From positions 288,544 to 352,543 of the forward strand of contig NZ_JAGUCO010000004.1 of NCBI RefSeq assembly GCF_018271995.1: 64,000 nt of DNA, given 5' to 3'. The notes under the pieces are model-generated. The model was given only the letters and a program-made list of their open reading frames with translations, searched no databases and was not told the DNA's origin. A program made the position numbers and the translations under genes. This document shows positions 45,917-56,103 of this stretch, in pieces. Every line of letters begins with the position of its first letter. Position 1 is the first letter of the stretch. The DNA is from Carboxylicivirga linearis (GTDB lineage: Bacteria > Bacteroidota > Bacteroidia > Bacteroidales > Marinilabiliaceae).

Positions 45917-46462
45917 TTACTTGTTTGTATTTAACTTTTTGAGAGCCTCCCATCGAGGATCAATATAATCATCTTGCTCTTCATCTGATGTTTCATCAAC
46001 TAAATAATCATCTAATTGCTTTAACATCTCCGGATCACAAGTAAGATTTCCGTCTTCGTCTTCTGCATGTACATGCCTAATAGGCAATCCCACACAGATA
46101 AACTCATATAATAACTGGGCAACATTTACTTCGTATGCCTCGTGTGGCAAAACGATTATCTCTTCAGTGGGTTCATCATATTCTTCACCAAACTTAAGGT
46201 AAACCATTGTATGATAATCCACATCAAGATTTAAAGTATCCAAACAATGATCGCAAACTGACTCTACCTCACCACTAATATCAAATGTTAATGTCATTAA
46301 GGCTGAACTTTTCTTCAGTTCCACCTTAGCTATTACATTCCCATTTTCTACCAATGGTTGTTCAAATAACTCGAAAAAGGATTCTCCAATTTCATAATTG
46401 AATTCGTGTACTCCCTCTTTCAAACCCTTGAACGGGATATCGTAGTCTCGTCTCTTGTCCAC
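45917..46462 (-). CDS. DUF177/YceD-family protein
   Basis: A 181-residue cytoplasmic protein of the YceD (DUF177) family, which sits next to rpmF across bacteria and is linked to 23S rRNA metabolism. Visible features are the first beta strands, CDHCLDTLNLDV (a CxxC that may bind zinc), LPHEAYEVNVAQLLYEFICV and a final PRWEALKKL, close to the family's usual C-terminal motif. Acidic overall. Forms an operon with rpmF. Confidence 0.88.
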   Translation of the reverse strand: MDKRRDYDIPFKGLKEGVHEFNYEIGESFFELFEQPLVENGNVIAKVELKKSSALMTLTFDISGEVESVCDHCLDTLNLDVDYHTMVYLKFGEEYDEPTEEIIVLPHEAYEVNVAQLLYEFICVGLPIRHVHAEDEDGNLTCDPEMLKQLDDYLVDETSDEEQDDYIDPRWEALKKLNTNK

Positions 46463-46604
46463 TTTACCCTATCTAAAAAAACTTTGCAAAAGTATAAAAT
46501 AAAAGCACGCTAAAAAAGAAAACAGATCTTTTTTAATTGTAAAAAGAGACGCAACATGTTAAAGTATGCTAATCAGATGTCGTATATCATTACAAACGTA
46601 ACGA

Positions 46605-47756
46605 TTATTTAGCGGGTAATAGAATTCGGAAGGTAGTTCCTTTTCCTAATTCTGATTCTTTAACAAACAGTTTTCCGTTATGATATCCTTCAACAATTCG
46701 TTTAGCGAGCGATAGCCCTAATCCCCATCCTCGCATTTTTGTAGTATAACCGGGTTGAAAAACAGATTTAAACTCATTACGATGCATTCCCTTACCGGTA
46801 TCCTTCACATCAATTGCAACATGCCCATTCTTTCTTTTTATCGTCAAGGTTATATTTCCTTTTCCTTTAATGGCATCGATAGCATTTTTGCAAAGATTCT
46901 CAAGCACCCATTGAAACAGTACTGCGTTTATTTCAACACTTAGTCCTTCTTGATCCGGGCAATCTACCTTCATTTCCACATCACTCCCACTTCTTCGGTG
47001 AAGATAACTCACAATATCATTTACAACCGGAAGTATCTCCTGATTTTTCATTTCAGGTTTAGACCCTATCTTTGAAAACCGATCTGTAATTACCTGCAAC
47101 CGTTGAACATCCTTTTCCAACTCATTAGCAATTTCAGAATCCTCATCCCGCATTTTTAATACATCAACCCAACCTAATAATGAGGAGGTTGGTGTTCCCA
47201 ATTGATGAGCTGTTTCTTTAGACATACCCACCCATACCTGATCTTGCTCTGCTTTTCGGGCTGAGCTAAATCCCAGATATGCTACTAATATAAACAGGGC
47301 AACCACTAATAATTGTACGATAGGGAACCAACTCAATGCTCTGATGAGCAACGAATCCTGATAGTAGAGATATTGATTTTCATTTCCCAGATCTACAACA
47401 ATAGGTTCGGTTGAGGCTTTCATCTTATTTAATGTCTCCATCAGATACTCAGCACTATCTCGCTGATGAACATTAAGGTTACGATGCAGAATAACAGAAC
47501 CATTCTCATCTACTATTACAACCGGTATAGTAGTATTCTGACTGATGACTTTGAAAATTAACGGAATAGATGAATCGGAAGCATCAACCTTCGAAAGTTG
47601 CATCGTAGCTTCGTGCCACAACTCTAATTTTTTTCTCTCTTCTTCCTTTAACTGATCCGTTAAACGATAGGTATATAACAAAGTAAAAGAGCCTATTACA
47701 ACGGCTCCTAAAAGCAAAAATAACTTCCAGATTTTTTTGCGGGTATGGTAACTCAT
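46605..47756 (-). CDS. Membrane histidine kinase
   Basis: A 383-residue kinase. TM1 is at about 10-29 and TM2 at about 142-163; the periplasmic domain between is about 110 residues and unknown. The dimerisation motif MSKETAHQLGTPTSSLLGW holds His184, typical of the HAMP-less 'AHQLGTP' group. HATPase motifs: NLCKNAIDAI, DTGKGM and GWGLGLSLAKRI. No response regulator is adjacent, so the partner lies elsewhere. Cytoplasmic signalling with an extracytoplasmic input. Confidence 0.92.
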   Translation of the reverse strand: MSYHTRKKIWKLFLLLGAVVIGSFTLLYTYRLTDQLKEEERKKLELWHEATMQLSKVDASDSSIPLIFKVISQNTTIPVVIVDENGSVILHRNLNVHQRDSAEYLMETLNKMKASTEPIVVDLGNENQYLYYQDSLLIRALSWFPIVQLLVVALFILVAYLGFSSARKAEQDQVWVGMSKETAHQLGTPTSSLLGWVDVLKMRDEDSEIANELEKDVQRLQVITDRFSKIGSKPEMKNQEILPVVNDIVSYLHRRSGSDVEMKVDCPDQEGLSVEINAVLFQWVLENLCKNAIDAIKGKGNITLTIKRKNGHVAIDVKDTGKGMHRNEFKSVFQPGYTTKMRGWGLGLSLAKRIVEGYHNGKLFVKESELGKGTTFRILLPAK

Positions 47757-47826
47757 AATCCTCTTATTATCCTTTACAAAGGTCTGAGTACTTAAAACGT
47801 TAATCTGTCTTAATTATTACAGTTGG

Positions 47827-50619
47827 CTATAAATTACACCATTTATCGAGCATTCGTGATAAATCATCCAGGCGAGTTGGTTTCATTATAAAATCGTCCA
47901 TACCGGCTTCCAATACAATGTGTTTATCTGCTTCATCAACACTGGCGGTCATGGCAATGATGGCACATTCAGACGTTTCTTTTTTGATCTGCTTCATAGC
48001 GGCAACGCCATCCATCTCGGGCATCATAACATCCATAAAAACAATGTCGTACCTTTTATTTCTTATCTTTGTCAGAGCTTCCACTCCATTGCTGGCAACA
48101 TCTATATTCTGACCTATTTTCTTAAATAAGCTCCGGGCCAGCCGCTGATTAAGTATATTATCTTCAGCCACAAGCACATTTAAATTGCGTACTTCTTTTA
48201 TTTCTGCATGATTAGAAATATTAGGAAAAGCCTTGATAATAAAATCTTTCAACACCTGATAATTAACTGGTTTTCGGAAATATACATCTGCACCCAGCCT
48301 TTTCGCAACAGTTGTGTTACTTGGCTCAAAATCTGAACTTTGTATCACAACCGGCATAAGTTTATGCAATTTATGGTTATAAATTTCTTGTAAAAATTCC
48401 AATCCATTAAAATCGGGCCTGTGATCAACAATCATCAAATGATGAGTATCATCTGTACGAATTACATCGATGGTATCATTTGAGGGCGACAACAACTTAT
48501 AATCTATACCCAATGTTGTTAAATTCTTTACTAATGTACCTACCTGAATCTGATCATCAGTAATTACAAAAGCTCTTAACTGCCTAAATGAAGTAATTTT
48601 ACTTTTATTGTAATCTTTAGTATATCCCTTTGTCCGGAAAGGCAATGTAAAAGTAAAGCTGGCACCCGGATAATTTTCATCCTCTGACAAACCCGAGGGA
48701 CTCTCAGCCCAAATTTCACCACCCATCAAATTAACCAATTCTTTTGATATGGTTATTCCCAGGCCTGTACCTCCATACTTACGCGTAATGCTCTCATCAG
48801 CCTGCGAAAAAGATTTAAATATTGAATTAAGTTTATCTTGCTTAATACCAATACCTGTATCTTTTATAGTAAATGCAATAGCCGGAGATCCATTCAGTCC
48901 TCTCACCTCTTTTACGCTTAAGTGTACTTTTCCTATAGTGGTAAACTTAATAGCATTGCTAAATAAATTATTTAAAACCTGACGAAAACGAATAAGATCT
49001 CCCATATAGTTGCTCGGTAATAAAATTGAGCTTGTCCAGGTTAATTCGAGATCACGTGCCTGGGCCTTGGGTAAGAAATTATTCACACAACTCTCAACCT
49101 CATTTTGCATATTAAATGGGATGGACTCTATTTCAAATCGGCCAGCTTCAATTTTAGAGAAATCAAGAATATCGTTAATGAGTAAAAGCAAAGTGTCGGC
49201 CGAGCGCTTAACAACATTTAGCATCTCACGATCTTCCTGCTTCAAATCAGAAGACATCATTATATCCGTCATTCCTATCATACTATTTAATGGCGTACGA
49301 AGTTCGTGACTGATATTGGCAATAAAAGTGGATTTTGCTTTATTCGCCAACTCTTCTGATTTCCTTTCCTTCTCAAGCAACGACACTTCAACAAAAACCT
49401 GCAGACTATACTCTTCACGAAGCAGATAGAAAACAATCTGCTCATGCAGAATCACTGATTCCTCATTATCTTTATTGGTGAATATATATTTATTCGATTG
49501 AGTTGAGTATGTTGTTTTCTCCAATCGCTTTTTATTCTCAAACAACACCTCATCGCTCGACTTACGTCCAACCAGTTGATCTTCATCATCAAAAGCAAAT
49601 AATTTTAATGCCGCTTTATTTACTTGCCGTATTCGTTTTGAACTATCGAGTAATACAACACCAACAGGTAAATAATATATAATCTGGCGCAAAGCCTCTT
49701 CCGACTTTTTTAAACTACGTTCATCCTCTGCATGCCGTTTGTAAGAATAGCTAAAAACCCCAATAATCAGGATGATCACAAAAAGGGATATGGCCACTAA
49801 TACAAAAGAGTTACTGGCAATGGAAGATGTAATAACATCCATCGGCATAGAAAATGCCAGGTAGTAATCATTGCCACTAAATTCTAATCGATTAAAGACA
49901 GTAAGAACCTCAACATCTTCAAATCCGGCATGTAGTGTATGAATTTTATGAAACCATTTATTACCCTTATTATACTCGGCCGATCCTTCTAACACAGGAT
50001 AAAATGCATTTTTGTGCAATGTATTATATACTACCCAACCATTGGGTTTCATTACCCATTGAAAATGAAAATCCTCAAGATTGAAATTATAAAATGCTGA
50101 ATTAAAGAAAGCTTCCAGCATCATCTCAAACTGCATGTAGCCAATCACTTTTGTATTATTAAAAAGTGGTTGTATGTAGGTAATTTTTGTTCCTTGAGGA
50201 TTTATATACATCTGACTGGTAATAAACTCCTCTACATCATCGGAACTAAAAGATGAGATAAAAGTATTACCAAGTCCTTTTTTGAGTTCAAATACATCCC
50301 CATCTACATCTTTGACTTTTAGCGAAATAAGATGTTCTGAATAACTTAAAAATAATAACTCCAATCTTTTCTGAACCTCAACTGATTCAGCTTTATCCCT
50401 GAATAGTTTTCGTAGTTCTGTTTCAGAAACTAATATAGAGATATTTGTATGTGTTTTTTTAAAGTATTGATTTAACTGATCTCCAACAATTAACGACTGC
50501 TTTAATAATATATCCTTTTGTACATTAACCTGATTCTTAAAGGTATCTACGTAGTAATATACATTTGAGAGTACAAGAAAGACAATACTAACAATAGCTA
50601 TAATGATGGCTTTCTTCAT
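47827..50619 (-). CDS. Hybrid sensor kinase with two receiver domains
   Basis: A 930-residue protein. TM1 (about 5-23) and TM2 (about 270-291) flank a large periplasmic sensor that looks like a double-Cache fold (about 35-265, LIVGDQLNQYFKKTHTNISI and ITYIQPLFNNTKVIGYMQF). A PAS domain (about 305-415) precedes HisKA with His438 (FIANISHELRTPLNSMIG), then HATPase (about 545-660, NLFSNAIKFT and GGTGLGITIS). Two receivers follow: Asp732 in MIVDHRPD and Asp863 in IVFMDVMMPEMDG. No separate output domain is present, so the signal must go to an Hpt protein or a regulator encoded elsewhere. Confidence 0.93.
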   Translation of the reverse strand: MKKAIIIAIVSIVFLVLSNVYYYVDTFKNQVNVQKDILLKQSLIVGDQLNQYFKKTHTNISILVSETELRKLFRDKAESVEVQKRLELLFLSYSEHLISLKVKDVDGDVFELKKGLGNTFISSFSSDDVEEFITSQMYINPQGTKITYIQPLFNNTKVIGYMQFEMMLEAFFNSAFYNFNLEDFHFQWVMKPNGWVVYNTLHKNAFYPVLEGSAEYNKGNKWFHKIHTLHAGFEDVEVLTVFNRLEFSGNDYYLAFSMPMDVITSSIASNSFVLVAISLFVIILIIGVFSYSYKRHAEDERSLKKSEEALRQIIYYLPVGVVLLDSSKRIRQVNKAALKLFAFDDEDQLVGRKSSDEVLFENKKRLEKTTYSTQSNKYIFTNKDNEESVILHEQIVFYLLREEYSLQVFVEVSLLEKERKSEELANKAKSTFIANISHELRTPLNSMIGMTDIMMSSDLKQEDREMLNVVKRSADTLLLLINDILDFSKIEAGRFEIESIPFNMQNEVESCVNNFLPKAQARDLELTWTSSILLPSNYMGDLIRFRQVLNNLFSNAIKFTTIGKVHLSVKEVRGLNGSPAIAFTIKDTGIGIKQDKLNSIFKSFSQADESITRKYGGTGLGITISKELVNLMGGEIWAESPSGLSEDENYPGASFTFTLPFRTKGYTKDYNKSKITSFRQLRAFVITDDQIQVGTLVKNLTTLGIDYKLLSPSNDTIDVIRTDDTHHLMIVDHRPDFNGLEFLQEIYNHKLHKLMPVVIQSSDFEPSNTTVAKRLGADVYFRKPVNYQVLKDFIIKAFPNISNHAEIKEVRNLNVLVAEDNILNQRLARSLFKKIGQNIDVASNGVEALTKIRNKRYDIVFMDVMMPEMDGVAAMKQIKKETSECAIIAMTASVDEADKHIVLEAGMDDFIMKPTRLDDLSRMLDKWCNL

Positions 50620-50704
50620 GTTATAATTCTAGCAGTAATTGGGATTTTCTATATTAGACACTTTATTACGTTAAACATAGAATAAAGTTCCGGAAAAACA
50701 AACC

Positions 50705-51631
50705 TTAACGATATTTTTCATTCTTATTTAGAAGAATGCTTAGGTAGCTCTCATACCTCGATTGCGCTATCTCACCATTGATTACTGCCTCTTTTACAGC
50801 ACATCCGGGCTCGTTACTATGCGTACAATTATTAAACCTGCAACCATCTGCAGCATTAAAAATTTCTTTGAAATAATGATATAATTCCTCTTTCTCGATG
50901 TGAATCAATCCAAATCCACGTATACCCGGAGTGTCAATTATATACCCTCCAAAACTCAATGGATGCATTTCGGCAAAGGTGGTTGTATGCCTTCCCGACT
51001 GGTGTATTTCTGAAATTTCAGCTGTTTTTAGATTCAGTCCAGGTTCAACGCGATTGATCAGGGTTGATTTACCCACACCTGAATGACCGTTTAATACGCT
51101 GATTTTATCTTTTAATAATTGTTTAACTTCATCCAAATCTTCTTGTTTCTTTGCTGAAACAGCCAATGTTGGATAACCAATTCCTTCATAAAGCTCGCGC
51201 CATTCGTTCAGCATTCTTTGGTGAGGAAGGTCGTAACGGTCAATTTTATTAAAAATAAGTCTAACCGGTATTCCGTATGCCTCAGCAGCAGCAATAAAGC
51301 GATCGACAAAAACACGCGTGGTGATTGGATAATTGATAGTTACAATTAAAACAGCCTGATCAACATTAGCGGCTAGTATCTGCGATTCTTTTGAAAGGTT
51401 AGTTGACTTACGGATGATGTAGTTTCTTCGACTTTTAACTTCAGAAATAACGCCTTCATCATCCTGAACATCGACGATTACTTCATCGCCAACGGCTACC
51501 GGGTTAGTGCTCCGGATATCATCCAATCTAATTCTGCCCCTAATACGACAAAGCATCATGGTTGAATCGTCGAGCAACACCGTGTATCGACTACCTGTCG
51601 ACTTAATAACTAAACCTTCCTTCCTATTCAT
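50705..51631 (-). CDS. rsgA: Ribosome small-subunit biogenesis GTPase
   Basis: 308 residues from the chosen ATG (MNRKEGLVIKSTGSRYTVLL); an upstream start at 51676 would add 15 residues not typical of the family. Domains are an OB fold, then a circularly permuted GTPase with NKIDRYD, the P-loop NGHSGVGKSTLI and DTPGIRGFG, then a C-terminal zinc finger (CRFNNCTHSNEPGC). RsgA checks the decoding site of the maturing 30S subunit. It lies between two sensor-kinase genes but has no obvious link to them. Confidence 0.95.
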   Translation of the reverse strand: MNRKEGLVIKSTGSRYTVLLDDSTMMLCRIRGRIRLDDIRSTNPVAVGDEVIVDVQDDEGVISEVKSRRNYIIRKSTNLSKESQILAANVDQAVLIVTINYPITTRVFVDRFIAAAEAYGIPVRLIFNKIDRYDLPHQRMLNEWRELYEGIGYPTLAVSAKKQEDLDEVKQLLKDKISVLNGHSGVGKSTLINRVEPGLNLKTAEISEIHQSGRHTTTFAEMHPLSFGGYIIDTPGIRGFGLIHIEKEELYHYFKEIFNAADGCRFNNCTHSNEPGCAVKEAVINGEIAQSRYESYLSILLNKNEKYR

Positions 51632-51850
51632 TAAAGCATTTTTCTCAAAAATAAGAGATTGATTCCGAATTTTCATTCAAAATGAGGACTAATATTTGAA
51701 GTTTTTACACTAACCTACTTTTTTCTTTTAGCAATAGAAATATTAGCATGCCCCGTTTCATTACATTTGTACATTAATTTATACAATGTCTTTTTGCACC
51801 ATATCAAGTATTTAGTATATTGCATTAGGCATAAACGGGGACAAAGTTTG

Positions 51851-54800
51851 ATGACAAACGATAAAGAGAGAGAATTCAGTCGCCTTGAGGCTGAAAACAA
51901 AAGACTTAAACGTCTGATAACAAGAATGCACCAAGGAATATGGGGTATTCGCAAAAATGGAGAAGATTTTGGTTCCAAGGAACCAGAGGAACAACTACCG
52001 CTCTATATTTCATCTGTCCTAGTTTCACAAATTCCGTTTGAAGATAGAATAAACAAGGTTCTTAAAGCTTTAGGCTCATTCGCTGAGGTTAGTCGTATTT
52101 ATATATTCGAAAATTGGGACGACAACAAAAGAATGCGAAACACCTACGAATGGTGTAATGATGGCGTGTTACCTCAGATTGAAGCACTTCAGGACATTTC
52201 TTATAATGATTTTCCGCACTGGGAAAAGATGTTAACGAAGGATGGCATCATCAAAGCTAGCGATATAAGAAAGTTACCCGCTGAACTGTATGATTTTTTA
52301 GCTGAGCAGAGCATAGAATCCATTTTGGTTATTCCGCTTTACGTTAATAGCACTTTCTTTGGTTTTATAGGTTTCGACGAGTGTAGTTATCACCGCGACT
52401 GGCTAGCCCACGAATTTGATTTACTTAAACTGGCATCAAGGTTAATTTCCAACGCTTACGAGAACGAGATTAATCAAAAACAGATTGTTAAAAATAGTAA
52501 TGATCAAAAGCTATTACTTGACATCTCGCGTTTGCTGGTTTCAAAACTGTCCTTCACTGAAAAAATAGATGGAAGCATAGAAAAAGTCGCCAATCATTTC
52601 AAGCTGAAGCAAATAATGGTGTATGAAAATGGCGATGGCAACGGACATTGCAGCTTAACCAACATTTACCAGCCCCGAACGTCTGTCAACCTGGATGAAT
52701 CATCCATTCAATTGCTGAGTTATAAAAACGATCTTCCTGGCTGGATGGAAGCCTTTAAACAACAAGGAGTATTTTGCTCCGCTACAGCGCCTTTACAACA
52801 TCGGACAGCCAACACTTTATATAACTATTTCCCAAACAATATTATCACTGCAGTTCCCATTCAATCGAAAGATGCATTTTGGGGATTTATTGTTACCGTT
52901 GCTCAACAAACTTGTGAATCGCACAACGAAACGGCCTTTTCAACAGTAGCAGATATGATGGCCGGAGCTTATGAAAGAGAAAATGCCAATCTGAAGTTGA
53001 AGCAAAATCACAACGAAATTTTAACCATCAACCGAGAGATAGAGAAGAAAGAGGCTTTTCTACAAAATCTTTTGAGTTCGGCACCTGTTGGAATCGTTTT
53101 GGTAAGAAACAGAAAGATAGAATTCATTAATTCTGCCATCATGCAGACTTCGGGCTATTTAAAAGAGGAATTAATTGGCAGTCCGCTTTCTGATTTTTAT
53201 TATCAAAATGAAGAGAATACCGAGAAGATAAATGCCTTTTACAAGGAAATAGATGAAGGAGGAATAGGAACTTTTGAGGTTACCTTACGCGATAAAATTG
53301 GAGATCCGGTAGAATTGAGAATTATCGGCAAGCAAATGCCCGACAACAATAAAGACATGTGCTATTTGCTAATCTCTGAAGATATTTCAATCATTAAAGA
53401 AGCCCAAAAGAACCTTCAGGAGAGTGAAATTCAAAATCAGAAAATCATTGAATCAACCATTGATGGTATTTTCATTTTTAACACTGATAATGATTTAGTT
53501 TTTGCGAACGCTTCAGGTCTAAAGATGCTTGGGTATGAATTTGATGAACTGGCAAATATTGAATTAGAGCAGATCTTCCCTTCTCATATTTATCATACGC
53601 GCTTTAAGGAGGCTATGAACGAAATAATGTGTGGAAACGACTACATAGGTGATGTTCAGCTTCTTGATAAAAACAACGAAGTTATACATGCCGAAATCTA
53701 TGCTACCAGTATTCAGTTAAAAGGTATTGAACATGCCTACTTCTCGTTACATAATATCTCGAGGCGAAAAAGAAAAGAAGAAGAGCTGAAACAGAGTGAG
53801 CATAAATTCCGAGCACTAACTGAAAATTCACCGGATCATATTATCCGAATCGACCGTAAAGGAACATTATCATTTTGTAATGCTGCCTTCTTAAAGGATT
53901 TCTCTTTACAATTGGAAAATTGCATTGGTAAGAAAATTACCGAACTGGAGACCCTGCCTCATTCTTTTGTAAGTGGCTTAAACAATGCCATTGGTGATGT
54001 TTTGATTTCAAAAACAATTACCCCTATCGAACTGGAATTTGTCAATAAAGGACAGATGTACGCTTTCGACTGGACCATAACACCTGAAACAGATGAGCAA
54101 AATAACTTATCATCATTGTTAATGGTGGGAAGAAACTTTACCCTTCGTAAGCGTGCCGAGCAGGAATTAATTATTGCCAAAGAAAAAGCAGAAAGTGCCG
54201 ATAATCTTAAGTCAGCCTTTTTGGCTAATATGAGTCATGAGATTCGTACACCATTAAATGCCATTGTAGGTTTTACCAATCTTTTAAATGAAGAATTTAT
54301 TAGTGACGAAGAGAAACAAGAGTACATTCAAATTATTAATACCAGCTCAGAAAATCTAATGTCGCTTATAAACGACATTGTTGATTTAGCTAAGATTGAA
54401 AGTGGTGAGCTGAGTATTCACATACAAGAATCCAATCCTGATGAGTTTCTGAAGAAACTATTTACCATTTATGAAAAAAGAATGGATCCGGATTCAAAAA
54501 AACATTTGAAGTTTTATCTTCACCTACCTGAGAATAGTGAACAATACCTTGTACCGTGTGACCTTAAGAGGTTAAACCAGGTATTTATTAATCTCATAGG
54601 AAATGCTTTTAAATTTACCTCTAAAGGATTTATTGAAATGGGGTATGAAAAAGAAGATAATCAACTTAGGTTTTATGTACGTGATACAGGCATAGGAATT
54701 AGCCCTGAGAAACAGGCTATTATTTTTGATCCTTTCCGACAGGAAGAAGAAGATACATCAAAATATTATGGAGGAACTGGTCTGGGATTATCCATCTCTA

Positions 54801-55360
54801 AAAGACTGATAGAAGCCATGAACAGTCAATTGGAGTTATCATCGGAGAAAAACAAAGGATCTGAATTTTCATTTTGTCTACCTATTGGCGTTCAAAAATC
54901 AGAACCTGTTGTTAAAAAGATTCCAAAGCCAGAAAAGAAAGTTGACATAGATATTCCGCTTAACATCAGCTGGCCCGATAAAATAGTATTATTGGTTGAT
55001 GCCACCAGTACTGCTCAACTTCAAATGCGCAAAAATCTGGAACAAACAAAAATTACGCTTATTTCAGCTCGAACACCTAATTCGGCCAGGGAATTACTTC
55101 TGAAGCGAAACGATATTGATTTGGTTTTGATGGATACTAATATGCCCGGATTAAATGCCGAGGAGTTTATTCAAAGTATTCGAAAAATGAAAATTAGCAT
55201 TCCGTTTATTGCTCAATCTACCGAATTTGATCAGAAAAAACTAAGCACATTAATCTCATCCGGTTTTAACGATATCATTGGTAAACCCATTCAAAAAGAA
55301 GAGTTACTACAAAAGATTAATATCGCACTAAACGGCATTCATAAATCGCAATTGAATTAA
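51851..55360 (+). CDS. Cytoplasmic hybrid kinase: GAF-GAF-PAS-PAS-PAS-HisKA-HATPase-REC
   Basis: 1169 residues from the chosen ATG; the longer frame from 51767 adds a hydrophobic stretch in the promoter region and is doubted. No membrane segment is seen. Order: coiled coil (about 8-27), GAF (about 55-205), GAF (220-380), three PAS domains (402-515, 528-640, 648-765), HisKA with His796 (FLANMSHEIRTPLNAIVGF), HATPase (about 895-1015, NLIGNAFKFT and GGTGLGLSIS) and a receiver (about 1038-1160). In the receiver the usual acidic pair reads VDAT, so one acid is replaced by Ala, while the acceptor Asp (VLMDTNMPG) and Lys (GKPIQ) are kept. It should integrate several soluble signals. No partner gene is adjacent. 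Confidence 0.92.
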   Translation: MTNDKEREFSRLEAENKRLKRLITRMHQGIWGIRKNGEDFGSKEPEEQLPLYISSVLVSQIPFEDRINKVLKALGSFAEVSRIYIFENWDDNKRMRNTYEWCNDGVLPQIEALQDISYNDFPHWEKMLTKDGIIKASDIRKLPAELYDFLAEQSIESILVIPLYVNSTFFGFIGFDECSYHRDWLAHEFDLLKLASRLISNAYENEINQKQIVKNSNDQKLLLDISRLLVSKLSFTEKIDGSIEKVANHFKLKQIMVYENGDGNGHCSLTNIYQPRTSVNLDESSIQLLSYKNDLPGWMEAFKQQGVFCSATAPLQHRTANTLYNYFPNNIITAVPIQSKDAFWGFIVTVAQQTCESHNETAFSTVADMMAGAYERENANLKLKQNHNEILTINREIEKKEAFLQNLLSSAPVGIVLVRNRKIEFINSAIMQTSGYLKEELIGSPLSDFYYQNEENTEKINAFYKEIDEGGIGTFEVTLRDKIGDPVELRIIGKQMPDNNKDMCYLLISEDISIIKEAQKNLQESEIQNQKIIESTIDGIFIFNTDNDLVFANASGLKMLGYEFDELANIELEQIFPSHIYHTRFKEAMNEIMCGNDYIGDVQLLDKNNEVIHAEIYATSIQLKGIEHAYFSLHNISRRKRKEEELKQSEHKFRALTENSPDHIIRIDRKGTLSFCNAAFLKDFSLQLENCIGKKITELETLPHSFVSGLNNAIGDVLISKTITPIELEFVNKGQMYAFDWTITPETDEQNNLSSLLMVGRNFTLRKRAEQELIIAKEKAESADNLKSAFLANMSHEIRTPLNAIVGFTNLLNEEFISDEEKQEYIQIINTSSENLMSLINDIVDLAKIESGELSIHIQESNPDEFLKKLFTIYEKRMDPDSKKHLKFYLHLPENSEQYLVPCDLKRLNQVFINLIGNAFKFTSKGFIEMGYEKEDNQLRFYVRDTGIGISPEKQAIIFDPFRQEEEDTSKYYGGTGLGLSISKRLIEAMNSQLELSSEKNKGSEFSFCLPIGVQKSEPVVKKIPKPEKKVDIDIPLNISWPDKIVLLVDATSTAQLQMRKNLEQTKITLISARTPNSARELLLKRNDIDLVLMDTNMPGLNAEEFIQSIRKMKISIPFIAQSTEFDQKKLSTLISSGFNDIIGKPIQKEELLQKINIALNGIHKSQLN

Positions 55361-55375
55361 GAAACAGTTTATGTT

Positions 55376-55897
55376 CTAAACATCAATTCCATCTGTTGCA
55401 TCCTCAAATTTCTCTTTTACAGTATCGAAGTGTAAATAAGGAAATACCATGGGTGCAATAGAAGAGATGGGACTGTATAAAAAAGACTTTTCTTTCATTT
55501 CATTGGAAAGCAGCTTCGAATCACGATCGAAACCATTGATAACGGCAACCAATACACTTAAAATAAAAGCATACTTAAGCAAGCTGAACAAAGCCCCTAA
55601 AATTCTATTCACAGGGCCTAATGCAATAGCTGAAACCAATTTATCAACCACCTTTGCCACCAAATGAACGCCAATAACAATAAGAATAAAAGTGGCAATA
55701 AAAGCAATTAAGCCTATGTAATCTGACTGGATGTATTGCGATAAGAAATGAGCTGTAATATCGCTGAATTTAATGGCTCCCAGCAAACCTAAAACCAAAG
55801 CTGCCAACGAAGCCAGTTCAATTATTAATCCGTTCTTAAACCCTTTAAACAAGGCAAAAGCAAGAATAAGTCCAACAACAATATCAAAGTAATTCAT
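55376..55897 (-). CDS. CvpA-family membrane protein
   Basis: About 173 residues from the chosen ATG (MNYFDIVVGLILAFALFKG), six codons inside the longest frame. It has four hydrophobic segments in the CvpA pattern (about 1-18, 24-45, 60-85 and 100-120), with a charged end. CvpA proteins are inner-membrane proteins linked to colicin V export and, more generally, to envelope robustness; the exact activity is not known. It is convergent with the kinase gene. Confidence 0.82.
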   Translation of the reverse strand: MNYFDIVVGLILAFALFKGFKNGLIIELASLAALVLGLLGAIKFSDITAHFLSQYIQSDYIGLIAFIATFILIVIGVHLVAKVVDKLVSAIALGPVNRILGALFSLLKYAFILSVLVAVINGFDRDSKLLSNEMKEKSFLYSPISSIAPMVFPYLHFDTVKEKFEDATDGIDV

Positions 55898-56054
55898 ATA
55901 AACAATCTTCGCCATAAAGGTAGAAAATCTATTACAAGTAGCAATTGTTAAAAAACTACTTAAAATTCATTTTCAACTAGGGTAAATATTACTGTTTCTC
56001 AATGCCATAAATACGAACATAGTAAGCTCAATGATGTTCTATCTAAAAATTCAC

Positions 56055-56084
56055 TTTGGAAAAGTGCTTTTTTACGTATCTTTA
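56055..56084 (+). promoter_or_regulatory. Promoter of the GH3-dNK operon
   Basis: TTTG at 56055-56058 and TATCTTTA at 56077-56084 lie 18 bases apart, matching the Bacteroidota -33/-7 pattern with one mismatch in the -7 box. The start codon at 56104 is 19 bases downstream. Confidence 0.55.
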
Positions 56085-56103
56085 ATCACTTTGATATTTA
56101 TAT

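Noticed and set aside
47827..50619. Degenerate first receiver in the two-receiver hybrid kinase
   Set aside because: On inspection it keeps the acidic pair (TDD), the acceptor Asp732, Ser761 and Lys783, so both receivers look functional.
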